Source: Antitrichia curtipendula
Taxonomy: Eukaryota > Streptophyta > Bryopsida > Hypnales > Leucodontaceae
Assembly (NCBI GenBank): GCA_951230915.1
Contig: OX579639.1
Span: forward strand, 744,001 to 808,000
Length of the DNA stretch: 64,000 bases
Direction: 5' to 3'
The translations under genes were made by a program, and so were the position numbers. Positions 1 through 12,569 of the stretch are shown piece by piece (position 1 is the first letter of the stretch; each line of letters begins with the position of its first letter). The notes beneath the pieces are model-generated. The model was not told where the DNA came from. It saw only the letters and a list, made by a program, of their open reading frames with translations, and did not search any database.

Positions 1-230
1 CACCGGAACCGCTCGTCAATGTCACCAATTGCCCAATCTCTCTTTGCGGTGCTCGAGCGCACATATCGCCGGACGTTGGGCCTGTTGCGCCGAACATCCT
101 CAGCAGAGGAATTCGAATTCTCCTCGTCCATGGCATTTTCGCCGCTTCTCTCTTCAGAATTGGACAGCGATGACCGACGGGTCATCCTCCTTGTGCCTGA
201 GCCAGGCCAAGCCATTGCGCGCAACCGCAT
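1..230 (-). CDS. 5' end of an unidentified protein-coding gene, running off the window edge
   Basis: The minus strand is open from an ATG at 230 (or an in-frame ATG at 215) to base 1, so at least 71 to 76 codons are present and the rest lies outside the window. The peptide starts MRLRAMAWPGSGTRRMTRRS and continues polar, rich in Ser, Glu, Asn and Arg, ending near DWAIGDIDERFR. It looks like a disordered N-terminus and I recognise no family. A good 3' splice site (pyrimidine-rich stretch, then TTTTAG) lies at about 247 on the minus strand, just before the ATG. A consensus donor (GAG then GTAAGTG) lies at about 623, giving a leader intron of about 370 bp. This splicing context and the higher GC support a real gene; the product is unknown. 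Confidence 0.5.
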   Translation of the reverse strand, partial: MRLRAMAWPGSGTRRMTRRSSLSNSEERSGENAMDEENSNSSAEDVRRNRPNVRRYVRSSTAKRDWAIGDIDERFR

Positions 231-1226
231 GTGACAATAGAAACCTAAAATAATCGAAAAATACAAGAAGTTGTGGAATAATTGTCCGCCCACACACATC
301 CGTTACGTTCCTGAAAGATCGAAATCGGCCTGGCTCTCCCTCAAAGAAAATTCGTACATCTGAAATGGATTTCGTACGTACTTAATCATCTAGGAGTAGA
401 CTGAGAAACGCAAGTCACTCTGTCCTTTCCAAAGAGACCGGAAACCTTACGTACAGACAGCAAAGCAACCGACACGGTGTTGATTGACCAATTAAACCAA
501 TTAAAGTTATAGAGAGTGCCACGCAAGGCTCTTCAATAAGCTCCGATTACCGCTTATTTGCTTGCCAATCAAGCAAGCTGGCAAGCTACCGAATGTCTGT
601 ATGTACGTAATGAGCACTTACCTCCACAAAATGCGTGTGTATGTGTGCCGTCAAATGCTTTCAGTCTGCGGCGATGTCCGCCTGCATCGGTGCTCCGCAG
701 CCTAGCTACGATCCAAGGATGTTGCGTTGTCCACCAAAATAAATAAAAAGTTAAATTCTCGAAAGTCGAGCCCCAGCTCCCAAGATAGCTTGCGATTCCT
801 GTCGGCTGATTCTGTTACAGCTCTTTGGATCGAGTGTGGCCGAGTAAGCGTTAACAGCCGCGTACGTTGCGAAATCAATCAATCACCATTCCCAACAATA
901 CTCCTGCACAATTGCGGAGTTCACTGTAGCCACAAAGTCCACACTCGCACTCCGTGTTTGCCAATCGGAAGAAGCCTAGGGCTAGAAACTTCCACGCTGT
1001 TACAGAAACCAAAAACTAGAACTTAGCATTGACAATATGCGCGTCCCTAGAATGATGAGTGAGCTTTATCAGAGTATGCGGAACGAATTGTGACTACAGA
1101 CAGAAGCGGAAAAGAAACTTACAACGAAGGCAGAATTCCTGCGCTTCTAAGCAAACTGTGACGTGCTGCATCGAGTAGGGGGGTGATAAGAGAAACGGAG
1201 CCCTACTACAGCCTCTCAGTGATGGA

Positions 1227-1247
1227 CTCTCTCTCTCTCTCTCTCTC
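1227..1247. repeat. CT/GA dinucleotide microsatellite
   Basis: About ten uninterrupted CT units. On the minus strand this is a GA run inside the presumed leader of the partial gene. Confidence 0.85.
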
Positions 1248-3433
1248 AGATGCTGTGTCTCGAAAGTTCCGTTTGGGCTCGTCTGCAAGGAGTTCTTGAC
1301 GACGCAGACAATTTCGAAATTTCAGAAACTATTTTATTTTTCTGACTGGGAGGGACTAGCCAGGTTTGAGAATAATTCACGCAAAACCGGATGTCAAGTG
1401 AATATGCCGGAAATTACACGATTTGGTACCGATTCAAACTGAACTTTCGAGACGCAGTTGAGCTTCTCTACGACGTCGATGTTGAGAAGCGTGAAACTGC
1501 AGTCCGAGCTGAATAAATAAAAGATATTCGCAGCGTTTTGAATTTCAGGCGGGGACGCGCCTTGTTGCCGACACACTATTTTCGGTACAACTGTACCTTC
1601 CTGAGAAAGCGGTGTCGAGGTAACTGTGCCTGGCGACCACCGGGAGAGTTACTACTGTGAAGAGGCTCTCCTGAACATTCCGAGTTGTATCCAGAGAATT
1701 CAGTTCTGTTGCCGTTTATGGCTACGCGGTCACAGACAGAGACACTATCATCGGTGAACGCAGAGTCACAGACTCTCTAAGTTCCAAGTAAAGAGGCTTT
1801 GATAATGAATTCTGCGAGAGTCTAAGATGAGAAAAATTTAGACAACAACTGGCGACATCTATTTCCACGTTTTAAACAAAAAAATTGTTAGATGTTCGGG
1901 GATGGGGGTCTATATCTAAACACCAAGACTTTTTGCGCTAGTTTCCGAATAGCGACGCTCGCAGCTTTCCGTCTTTTGTTCCCGCTCATGTTACTTGTTG
2001 CCTGCCAGCCAAATCCAAGTTTCTGTTTGCAGTTAACATATCTTTGCATCACTGAAGTGCTCGCTTATCGCCGCGTCGGGGGTTTTGAGTAGGTGGCGAA
2101 GAAGATGCAGAGCACAAATAAACCTTGCCGAAATTAGCTGTAATTCATTGCAGAGTGAGTAGACTCTACACTCGCGGCGAGAAATTAACCAATGCAGTTC
2201 ATATATAGATTGAGAAGAGAATCCTAAGAGACAAGGAAGGGAGTGCGCTTCATATATCCTGGAGGACAAAACCTTCTCCGCACGCAATTTAGGACAAAAT
2301 CAAACCCTTGTTGAAGGAACGCAGATTCTCGAGAACGAAACCGACCAAAGAATTTATATGCAATAGCTTGACATAGTCCGACGACCGCTCACAGCAATTA
2401 ATTTTAACTCCTCCGAGATCTCTTCATCAGTGCTTTGTAATTCATCCCGGCCCAAGGTCGAAAAGATCTTACTAAGTAGGTGTGCACAATCTGCTATGTT
2501 TTCACCACTCGATCAAACGACCGAGTCTATACACCACCCGGGAAATATATACACCTTTCCATTGACTTTGTCTCCCATTGAAGCGTGCGAAGAAAGTCTC
2601 CAAATTGGAGAATGTAGGGATTCAGAACACAATACAGCGAAAGCACTTTTCACGGAATTAACTTGTAATAAAAAAAATTCAGCGTCGATTTGTCTGTGAC
2701 ACGCCAGAGCTAGAGTTAGGTGTTTCAGGAGTACCCTGCCACCCGACCTGCACCCCCCCCGCATGTCTGTCCTTTTCTAACAAAGCAACAGCAGCGTCTC
2801 CAGACTCGGTCCAACACCATCCTCCTCGACATTCTTGCCATTCTTTGCTTGCTTCGTACGCTGGTGCATTCTCTGAATTTCTCTCCCTCTATTACATGTA
2901 ATTCTCCACAAATATTTTTCACTGTCCAGAGAATTGATTTAATCATGCAACCTCAGCAATTCTTGAAACTCTGCCAGATATTTGATGCCACTCGCGTCCA
3001 CACTGTTAGGTAACTACTCGATCGCTAATGTGCACGGACTTGTCGTCACCATCATCATGCCCGGCCGTCATCGTCGACAGAATTGATTGGTGAAAAATTG
3101 AAAAGAAAAGTTGACAGACTTCGTTGGAGTTGCAAATTAACCTATTATGAAACAAAGAAAGCGCCCCTGTCTGCAGGATTAAACTCAGTCAGTACAAGTC
3201 CTGGCGAGCTACTCTAAAGAAGCTCCATAGGCCTCTGTGGTCCGCGCGCATCTGGGGGAGAAAGAGCAATTCTCGAGGTTGTCTGCCCTGAGTGGCTTGT
3301 GTCCCCAAACTCACTCAACATTCGTCGCAACTTCGCCATTGAAGGACGGATAGATGAACGACACTAGCGGCGACATTCGAGTCCCAGTCTACAGCAACGA
3401 AATCCTATTGTTTAGACGTCGATGCTACTACCG

Positions 3434-3611
3434 TAGTCCGTCACTCATATTTGCATATCTTTGTATTTTTTTGCGCAACAAAAAAAGTTGTTCTCGCCTG
3501 CGACGGATGCTTCCCTACTGCCATAGTCGTCACTCATGTTTGCATATCTGAGTATTTTAATGCGCAACAGAAAAAAGTTGTTCTCGTCTCCGACGGATGC
3601 TTCCCGTGCGA
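3434..3611. repeat. Two tandem 89-bp repeats
   Basis: The unit beginning near GTCACTCATATTTGCATATC recurs once, 89 bp downstream. It keeps the A-run, the GTTGTTCTCG block and the CGACGGATGCTTCCC block, with scattered substitutions. No reading frame is conserved across both units. Confidence 0.8.
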
Positions 3612-3843
3612 CTCACCCGATCCACGGATCCTTGGCTGCGATGACCTATGGCGGAATCGGATTGCGAGGAAGGGCAGAGGGCTGATCCGGCTGATCCGGC
3701 TGATTGAACAGTGCAACTGACAAAGGGTTCTTTTTTGTCCTTCACGTCACGCATTTGCAACGAAAGTTCCTGATCTCAACAAATCATAGTCGTGTCTTTT
3801 GGGGACCTGACCGAAGGGAGGGGGGACTTTGGACTTTCCTTAT

Positions 3844-4098
3844 TACATGGCCAGGGAGGATTGACCCCTGTATTGCCCCATCCAAGGGTAAATGTAAAAA
3901 TTGCCCCCTATTTTGTGCTGTTTAAATTTTGTATTCCTTCATGCCTCCTAGCTAATTTCGGGGCCTCTGATTGCAAAATATGAATTCATAATTTGAAAAT
4001 TTTATCACATGCGGCAAATAAAAAATTTCATTGTTTTCTGTAAGGATAAAATACAGGGCAACATAGGGGCCAATCCTCCCCGGCCCTCTTTACATGTA
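3844..4098. mobile_element. MITE-like foldback of about 255 bp
   Basis: About 32 bases at 3849-3880 (GGCCAGGGAGGATTGACCCC...) pair in inverted orientation with 4055-4086, with about five mismatches. TACATG motifs sit just outside both arms. There is no coding capacity and the target duplication is unclear, so the superfamily is unassigned. Confidence 0.6.
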
Positions 4099-4495
4099 TC
4101 GGTCATCAGGAAAGTTTCACAATGGGTGCTACAGGGTAAAATAGCTATTGCACTTTCATGTGGCAGGGGGTGGATAGGGATACTATTAGAAATTCACATG
4201 TATTAAATTCACTAGTCTCCACCAATGAGGTTGTCCGTTGATATCACTGAAACTCAACTCCACCATTCCCTCGTGCCCACTCCAATAAGACAATTGGTGG
4301 AGCCGCTTTTGTCTTCTTGCTTGAATTAGTTGTAAGCTCAACCCTTTGAATAAGGTTTGGTTTATAATTTTTCCTCTCTTTTTGGAAACTTCCATGTTGT
4401 GTCAGACTTGGATATTAATTTTAAAGTTTTTCAGAGTTGCAGTTGCCTTTGCTGAATTTAACCCCTAAACATCTAGAGTCTTCTCCAAAATTCAC

Positions 4496-4985
4496 GATTT
4501 GAGAAAAATCATCATAAAGTACTATTTGGTCCAAGAATATTTTTGAACTGGTAGAAATATAAAAGTTGTTGATTTTGAGTTTTAGATTCCATTTATGCGG
4601 TTAGATTCACCAATTGTCTCACCAATATTTATTTATTTTTTTGAAAGGGAAATTTTAGAATTCCTTCTAAATTCAATTATCATTTTTTGAGGAAAATTTG
4701 AAGGAATGGATTTGAAATGAGGTTCTCTTCACACAATGATTTTTTCAAAAAAATTGTGTTCTTTAAATCTATGACCTCATTTTTGCAAATCTAGTTTTGA
4801 ACTAGAGCCAATGCAATTTGGCATGGTCAACTACTTGACATACTTCCACATTTGTAAATTTTAGAAAAATATGTCTTTAATAACACCAAATCCAACCATT
4901 AGATAGGACAACAATTTGATAAAGTATCTCCACAAATTAGGATGACTCTCATCCAAGCAATAATGAGAATGAAACTTGAGTTTCA
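4496..4985. repeat. Left copy of a ~480-bp inverted dispersed repeat
   Basis: The reverse complement of this stretch matches 11240-11718 over nearly its whole length, for example around 'ggatgactctcatccaagc'. Identity by eye is roughly 80-85 percent. No coding potential. Confidence 0.7.
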
Positions 4986-5769
4986 ATTTGTTAGTCATCC
5001 ATAAATTAGACTTCAGAGCGCTTCAAGGTTAACCTTCAAAGGACATTCCTGCCCCTTGGTCCTTTTATTTAGGGAATAACAAGAATTGTGGGAGCTACTA
5101 TAAATCTCTCTTTTCAAAAACTGCATTTGTCCCCTCCTCCCTTCAAGCATCAAATATAGTTGAACAAAATTGTCCTTCAAGGATTAATGAGTCTTTTAAT
5201 TTCATATGAGTAGAACAAAACCACATTTTAGAACCACATTTTAGAAGTATGTAGCTTGGCTTTGTTGTCAAATTAGAAGCAATCCAAAAGTTTGAGTCCA
5301 ATTTTAAAAATAGAATAGATTTTTGAAAGTCGTAAAAGTCCCCCTCCCACTATTTGTTGGCCATCAATTCTATGTAAAATTTTAGAATTTCTTTGTCTTA
5401 TGTACAAGGTTTGGTAACCCTAATTCATTTAAAGTAGCAATGTTGAAAAACAACACTTTTGTTCATCCAACATATTTACGAGGAAAACGAGGATTTTTTT
5501 AATGAGTTTCTTGGCCAATCCAAGATAAATCCAACTTTAAGTTGGACTATAATTTTGTGACACTTAAATAATATTTTGTTACACTCAAATAATATTGTTT
5601 TGTGAATTTTTAATGTCGAAAGCAAAGGGGCCTACATTAGCCCCAAGTCCTCCTCTTAACGAATTTCTTATAAAGCAAAAAGTACTTTAACTCCCACTAG
5701 TTGTTCTTGTGTGGTTTTGAATGATTGTAGGTGAGGGGGTAAAAGGTGTCACATTTTGCAATGATGCAA

Positions 5770-5995
5770 GTGTAGGAGTGAAGAAACATGAGCCTACAAG
5801 CCTTAACTTTAATTATAGGTGTGTACTTACAACCATTTGAAGGTGTTTATAATATATGTACCTATAACATAGATACATTTTAACATAAAAAGAGTCTATA
5901 ATATAACTATCTATAACATAAACACCTATAACCATAGATTGTGTCTATAATATAGACTCCTAGACTCTATATTCACATGCTAGCACTTTCCTCAC
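5770..5995. repeat. Degenerate 'CTATAACATAGAC' short-period repeat
   Basis: Many imperfect copies of CTATAACATA / CTATAATATAGA lie next to 'gagcctacaagcctta'. A second block with the same motifs is at 7540-7790, so both come from one family. Confidence 0.6.
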
Positions 5996-6813
5996 TTTTG
6001 GGTGTTTCTACCTTAAATCTTAAAGCTCATAGGCTTTTTTTTCCATCAAAACTGCTCAAAATTGCCATATCTAGTGCAATGAGTACAATTTTATTTTTTT
6101 AATTACATTTTTAATTTTAGGATCTTGCAATAGACCAGTGTAAGAATGTGTGGAAGTATTTTTAAAACTTGGATCTCATAAATTGCAAGATATTTGCATT
6201 CAAAGTGATTTAAGGGAATAATTGATTTGGGTGTCTTAATTTTTTTAATAAATAATGTAATTTACATCCTTTAAATTTTTTTTAAGTAGAAGTACGTACA
6301 TGATAGATGAAAAAACTAAATTGTCCACAGCTCTCAAATGAAATTGAAATATTCCCAATTGTGAGATTGTTTCAACAATCAAATTTAAGCTATTACAACT
6401 TCTTTTTTTGAGAAAAATGTGAAAATTGAGCTCAAAAGCGTATTCAATTTGTTATTTCTTCACAAAGAGGTTTTGATTGTCCAAAAGACAATATGCTCCT
6501 TAACTTCCTCAACACCTATCTAAATGGAACAAACCAAGTCCTTCTGTATAGAAAAAATTATTGCCTATTAGAAAAAATTTATTACTACAATTTCTTTTGT
6601 TGCTCATTCTTGACTATTTTGAGCTCTATGTGGTATAATTTTTCCTCTTGGGCATTGATTGAAATAAAAATTATATTTCCAAAAAACTAGTTTTCTTTTT
6701 TATCTTGAAAAAAAGGTTCAAAAGATCATGCCTTGAATTAAGATCACATGAGTCTACAAAACTGTCAAGTGTCATTGAGTTTAAAGCTAAAAAAGGCCTT
6801 GGACATTTTGGGG

Positions 6814-8024
6814 TTAACCTCTAAAGGACAATTGTCCCTTTGGAGGACAAATAGGATTTCGGGCATGTACCTACGGGCTGGATTTTTGTCATGATTTTTT
6901 GAATTTTTTTATTAAGATTGATTTTAAAAAATTGATTAGCTGCATGGGAATATTATTTTTGCAATCAGTGCCTAGAAACAAAGTTATGCCCAAATAAGCT
7001 CAAAACAAGGAAGAATGGGCAGTAGAAAAAAAAATTCAAAATTTGAATTTTTTTTTTTTTAATTTTTTTCTCATAGATTATATTTTTGTCTACATGGAAA
7101 GTGTTGATTCATTCCATTTGGATTTGTAATGAAGAAGTTCTAGACAATCTTGCTTTTGGGGCAATTGCTTTATCTTCTTGAAAAAATAACTTGTAAAATT
7201 CATTGCTGAATGAAATTTTTACAATTTTTCAAAAAAAAAGGTTCCACATAGTATGTTTTGCTTTCTAAAACAATCTCACCATTAGTATTAATGCATTTTA
7301 GTTTCATTTTAGATATATTAATAATTCAGATTTTCCTTCTATCTCATACCTATTTCTACTTAATAATTTTCTTAAGAATAAAACTTAAGGTGTTTTTTTG
7401 GGGGGGGTGGTGTTCCTAGACTCTCAACTCAATTCCCTACAATACATATTAAATACTCAAAACCCTACAGTGCAAAAAATTAATTTAAAAAGGTTCAAAG
7501 TCAAATAATATAGTCCTACAATGCAATGATGTCAGCATGTGAGTCTATACATGCGAGCTTACAAGCCTTGAGCCTAGGTGTAAGTAGGTACTCTACAACT
7601 ATTGAAGGTATCTATAACATACATACTTATAATTTTAAGTATCTTATAACTATAGAAGGTGTTTGTAACATAGGTACCTACAACATAGACATTTATATTA
7701 TGGGCACCTATAATAAAAATATCCTATAACTATGGAAGGTGCCTATAATATAGATACCTATAACATATGAGCCTAGGCTCACATACTAGCAACTGTGTCC
7801 TGCAATGTAATAAAAAAAACTTGTTTTTTTCACATTAAACACATAAATCTTGCAATTTGTGCGGTCAAAATTTTTCAATTTTTTTCCACACATTTTCATA
7901 TTAGTTAGGTGTTAGATCCTATAGTTAGATGTGAAAAAACCCTCAAATTTTGCACTCTTTGCTATAGAAATGGTAATTTTGAGTGTTTTTTGGTAGAAAA
8001 AGGCCTCGGTCCTTTAGGGGTTAA
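6814..8024. mobile_element. TTAA-flanked, piggyBac-like non-autonomous element (1.2 kb)
   Basis: The left end is TTAACCTCTAAAGGAC. The right end, read inward, is TTAACCCCTAAAGGAC. TTAA is present on both sides, as in piggyBac-type insertion. The right 250 bp resemble, in reverse, the start of the element at 8281. A 'CTATAACAT' repeat block (7540-7790) lies inside. No transposase frame. Confidence 0.6.
7540..7790. repeat. Degenerate 'CTATAACAT' short-period repeat, second block
   Basis: Repeated 'CTATAACTATGGAAGGTG' and 'CCTATAACATA' motifs, matching the block at 5770-5995 and contained in the element at 6814-8024. Confidence 0.6.
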
Positions 8025-8280
8025 GACAATGTTTTGCCCTAATAAGTTTTTATTCATTCCAAATAATACTTGGATCCTTAGTGCCTAAGGCCTTTCTTGA
8101 GCTTCTAGAAATTTGTTCTAAATTGAATCCAAAACCAACATTTTGATAAATTTTATCATTTAATAAATAAATTTTAACCATAAAAACTCAAACTAGATAT
8201 GTTGGAAATAACATGGTAAAAAAAACAAAAAATGATATCACTTGTGGATTGATAGATGATGATATTTAATCATGAGGGTG

Positions 8281-9213
8281 TTAACCCCTAAAGTTCTACG
8301 ACTATGTTTTCACCAAAAACAGTCCAAAATTGCCATTTTTAGTACAAATATCAAATTTTTGAAAAAAAAACTTTTTTGACATATGTAATCATAGGATCTT
8401 ATAGTAAACTAGTTTTAGAAGATGTTGAAAAATTTTCATAATTTTCCACCATGTGGATTGGAAGATATAAGCATTTGAATTGGCAAAAATCTTTTTTTTG
8501 TCCCTGCAAAAAACAGGGCAGCTGCACTTCACAAGGTCACATTTGTATGATAAAATGTCCAAAATGGTGGTGCATCTTTGAGTTCTTTTTCCTAAACAAG
8601 TTCTCTACATGCTTAAAAATTTTCAAATCATTTGATATTGTACAACATATACAAAAAAATAGTAAGTAGCAAGAAGTAGAGAATGATCCAAAATACTAAA
8701 TTATTAAGAATTTAATTATGGAATTGAAAAATGTAAATCCCAATGGTTGTAATGCTGTAATAAACAACCTACATCCTATGAATTTTTTTTTTCAAAAAAT
8801 ATTAAAAAATTGAGTTAAATAAACAACTTCAAAGTTTATTTCAGAGTAGAGAATCTAGAACTGCCCGCAAACTAAAAATCCCCATAACTTTTGATTCATT
8901 GGTCGAAATGGAATGATTCAAAGCTTTCCACGTATATATAACTCTAGAAAACAAATTTCAAATTTTCATTTTTGAAAAAAGTGATTTTTTTTATCTGCCC
9001 AGACTGCCCAGTTACGAAAAAAAGTAACATATTTGGCCATAACTTTTGACTCCTATTTCCAAATGTCATGAAATTTAGTGCATATGAAAGGTACTCTCCT
9101 TGTGCCCACCTTCTATTAAAATTTCAGCCAAAAATATTAAAATCCGTAGTCACAAGTACCTGCCCAAATTTTTTATACTGCCCAAAACTGCATGCTAGTT
9201 CTTTAGGGGTTAA
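8281..9213. mobile_element. TTAA-flanked, piggyBac-like non-autonomous element (933 bp)
   Basis: Begins TTAACCCCTAAAG and ends CTTTAGGGGTTAA: 13-bp perfect terminal inverted repeats including the TTAA. The interior is homologous, in opposite orientation, to the element at 34631-35582; both share the 'gggcagctgcacttca' block. It encodes nothing recognisable. Confidence 0.78.
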
Positions 9214-10401
9214 AATTGTGAAAGTGATTCAATCTTCTTTTCACATGTCAAATCTAAAAATTGATAACCAAAAAACTATGAAGTTACATGGTATAATCTA
9301 CATAAATCCAATCAATTTACAACTTGTCAATATCTTTTCTACAATTTTTTTAAATGAACATTTAATGTGATTTTTTCTCTAAGATCTAATGTAATTAAAG
9401 GGCTGATTTCTAAGAACCTTCAACATTAGAAAATCAAGATTTGCAATAGATGCCCTTGAATAAAATCTTGAATAGAAAGAACACAATCATTCATTTTCGA
9501 GATGAGATTTTTGATGCTAAAACAATACTTCAAAACAAGATTTAAAAAAACATATATTATTAAAAATAGTAGCTTGTTTAGGTTTTATTTAACTTCAAAG
9601 TATTGTTGACACCCAATTTTGATGCCTTAGGCATTTAGGGGTTAAAAAAAACCTTTTACATGATGAATTTGAGGAAAATTATATATCAAAACAAAAATGG
9701 TAGCAAATATTTGAAAAAAGACAATAAAAAGATAAAAGATTAACCATAGAATTTGATTATGCAACATCTTACAACATAACAGAGTGTGATTATAAAAGTT
9801 CAATTTCTTTTAAAAGTGAGAAGTTACATTATACTCATTAATAGGTGACAAAATTGTGAATGTGATTGACTTACAGATACTGAATGCTAATCTCAAAAGA
9901 TAATAAGATTACTTTTGAAAATTTACAATAAATAATCGAAATTCCTCCGATATATCTGTGCCATGTAGAGCTTTCTATCTTCTTTCCAATTTGATATATT
10001 AAAGGTCAAAATAATTCTTGAAATTCCCTCAATAAATATTAATTGGACAAAGTGCACTTTCACCACTAGGAAAAATTTGAACCCTACAAAGGGCTACTAA
10101 GTGTTCATTTTGCCCCCCCCTGTGGTACAAATACAATAATAATTAAAAAATAATTATTTGAAAAATTAAAAAATACTAAAAAAATATCCAATCTGATGTG
10201 GCACTAACAGTGCCACGTCAATTTTTTGAAAAAAAATCAATTTTAAAAATCATCATTTTTTCTATAATTGCACCGTTGCCATCCAAAACTTGTAGCCTGT
10301 TTGAGGCCTAAAGTTTTTCTAATGAACATTCATCATTCATCCAACACATGGTTAAGGTAGCATAGGTGTCAAAAGATTTGACTGTATTAAAGAGGTTAGA
10401 A

Positions 10402-10918
10402 TTAACCCCTAAGTGCTTAGACGACCATTTTTTGGTCGTTGCCCAACTTTGGGCAGAATTTTCGGGCAAAAAAAAACTTTTTTTCAAATTTATAAATAAA
10501 AAATAAAAAATCTTAGATTGTCTTTCAATATTTATATACAAAACTAAGATCACTACGGTCAAACAAAAATTATAAGAGAAATAGCACAAAGTATTTAGAA
10601 TTGGCTAGTATTGAAAAATTTACTATTTTGAAAAAGTATTGGTGTTCTCATTTCTAGATCTTATGTACTTTTTTTATAAATCAATAGAAACTGCAATGTT
10701 GACCAATCAAAAAAACCATTCAAATCCTAAAGGTAGAAATTGTATTTTTGGTGAATTTTTGAAGCTATATCTTCAAAATTAATTTGAAGAGAATCTAAAA
10801 TTAATTTTATAATTTTGATCATACAAATACTTTCTACTTTTTATGCTTCACATTATCTTCTTTGCTACAAACTTCAAATTTGTGTTTTGTCTGGACCCCT
10901 TGGGGTTGCAGGGGTTAA
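10402..10918. mobile_element. TTAA-flanked, piggyBac-like element (517 bp)
   Basis: Left end TTAACCCCTAAGTGC; right end read inward TTAACCCCTGCAACCCC. TTAA lies on both sides. The interior contains 'cccaactttgggcag', related to parts of the larger copies. Confidence 0.6.
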
Positions 10919-11120
10919 GGACCTTGCAACCTTGATCACCGTCAAGCGTGGCAAGGGATTAATAAAATTTACTTGGATGAAAACGCTAATTGGCAAGAGG
11001 ATTGGTAACTTTTGGATTTCTTATAGCTCGCGAACGCTCTTCCCCGCTTCCTTAGAGCAAGTCCGCAGTTTTTATTCTTACGCAGTTCTGGAGCTTGTGT
11101 TTAGGGTTTTGGTTTTGGTT
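10919..11120 (+). other. GC-richer 200-bp island between two TTAA elements
   Basis: The stretch is clearly less AT-rich than its surroundings and ends in telo-box-like 'tgtttagggttttgg'. It is open in one frame for about 60 codons, but the peptide matches nothing I know. It could be a captured or abandoned leader or exon fragment. Confidence 0.25.
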
Positions 11121-11124
11121 TTGG

Positions 11125-11187
11125 TTAACCCCTAACCCCTTAGGGCCGCCTGCTTTCCAGGGTTAGGAACCGGCCCTAAGGGGTTAA
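11125..11187. mobile_element. 63-bp TTAA-bounded foldback (minimal MITE)
   Basis: TTAA at 11125-11128 and 11184-11187 bracket a perfect 16-bp inverted repeat: TAACCCCTTAGGGCCG at 11133-11148 and its complement at 11171-11186, with a 22-base loop. The ends match the piggyBac-like family, so this looks like an extreme internal-deletion derivative. Confidence 0.65.
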
Positions 11188-11239
11188 GCGTTCCGATGTC
11201 CACTTTCTGGATGATATATAGATTGATAATCTTGTTTCT

Positions 11240-11718
11240 TTCTCATTTTTGCTTGGATGAAAGTCATCCTAATTTATAGAGATACTTTATCAAGTTGTTG
11301 TCCTATTGAATGGTTGGATTTGGTGTTACTAGAGTAGATATATTCCTAAAATTACAAATGTGGAAGTATGTGAAGTGGTCGATCAAGCCAAAATAGCATT
11401 GACTCTAGTTCAAAAATGAATTTCAAAAAATCATCCATGTCAAGAGAACCTCATTTCAAATCTATTCCTACCATTTTACTCAAAAAATGAAAATATTTTT
11501 TGTTTGTAATTGAATTTTGAAGGAATTTTGAAATTTTCCTTTTGAAATTTTCCTTTTGAAATTTATTTAAAAAAATATTGGTGACAGCATTGGTGAATCT
11601 AAACTTTATGGATAGAATGCAAAATTCAAAATCCACCATTTTTATGTGTATACCAATTCCAAAATATTATTCCAAATAGTTCTTAATGATGATCTTTCTC
11701 AAATCATCAATTGTAAAG
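11240..11718. repeat. Right copy of the ~480-bp inverted dispersed repeat
   Basis: Reverse-complement homologue of 4496-4985. It begins right after the small TTAA foldback, so the two copies flank the cluster of TTAA elements. Confidence 0.7.
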
Positions 11719-12569
11719 AAGACTCTGTATGTTTAGGGATCAGTAATCAATATTCAATTGCTTTGTTTATCAATTGAAGAGGTACAACCTAAACAAACAT
11801 GAAAACAAGACCTGCGGGTCCTCAAGAATCATCTATAAAAATATACATTGAAGAAAGTTGGATCAATTATAAAGATTATTATTATTTTTAATAATCATCT
11901 TTATTTCAAAAATATTGAAAATAACTATACAAGTGCATCAATGTAGACTATGAAGAGGTGTAGTAGCATGCTCCATTTGTAAGTTGCTTGTTGGTTGGAT
12001 GGTCATAGTTTTTTTGTGTATGTTAACTTTTAGGAGTTATATATTTTCATAAGTGTTTCATATGTATTTTCATAAACATATTCTTAGGATGTATGAAGTG
12101 TTTTTAGGCCATGTATAAGCCTTACCATTGAATGTGCGTAAAGCCTTTGACATTAAAGCAATAAAAATGAATGCTTGAAAATTAATAATTGAAATGATCA
12201 ATCAACAAAAGTGTGTTGAAAGAATGCATCTACAATGTTGCCAATTACAGGTGATTCTTAAGAAGTGATTTAAAGATGAAACAAATCTAGACCAATTTAA
12301 GTTGAAGGCAATTGTAATTAAGGTGGCAAAGTTGTTGTGCACAAAGTGCAATTGCTCACAATGAAGTGATTGTAAATGAACTTGAAAAATTGAGTTGAAG
12401 TGTTGATTTCATTAGTTCAATTTGAATTTTGTCATTTTGTGAGTGTGTGTTGTGAATGTGAAATTGAAAGAGTATATATCATTGTCATTTTGTAAGCAAA
12501 AATTTGTAGATTTTGAATGCTTCATCCTCCTACCATCCAATTCTAAATCCCCTTGAATGTTGAATAACC

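Larger units (their letters stand above)
231..3720 (-). other. Probable 5' leader, leader introns and promoter of the partial minus-strand gene
   Basis: No convincing long reading frame. The stretch is less AT-rich than the DNA to its right. It holds minus-strand donor-like sites near 623 and 1117, a CT run at 1227-1247 (GA on the coding strand, common in plant leaders) and no recognised repeat before about 3.4 kb. The likeliest content is a long, intron-containing leader plus promoter. The transcription start cannot be placed. Confidence 0.35.

Noticed and set aside
10815..11135. 106-codon open frame on the + strand
   Set aside because: It crosses the end of a TTAA element and ends in a telo-box-like low-complexity run; no conserved residues.
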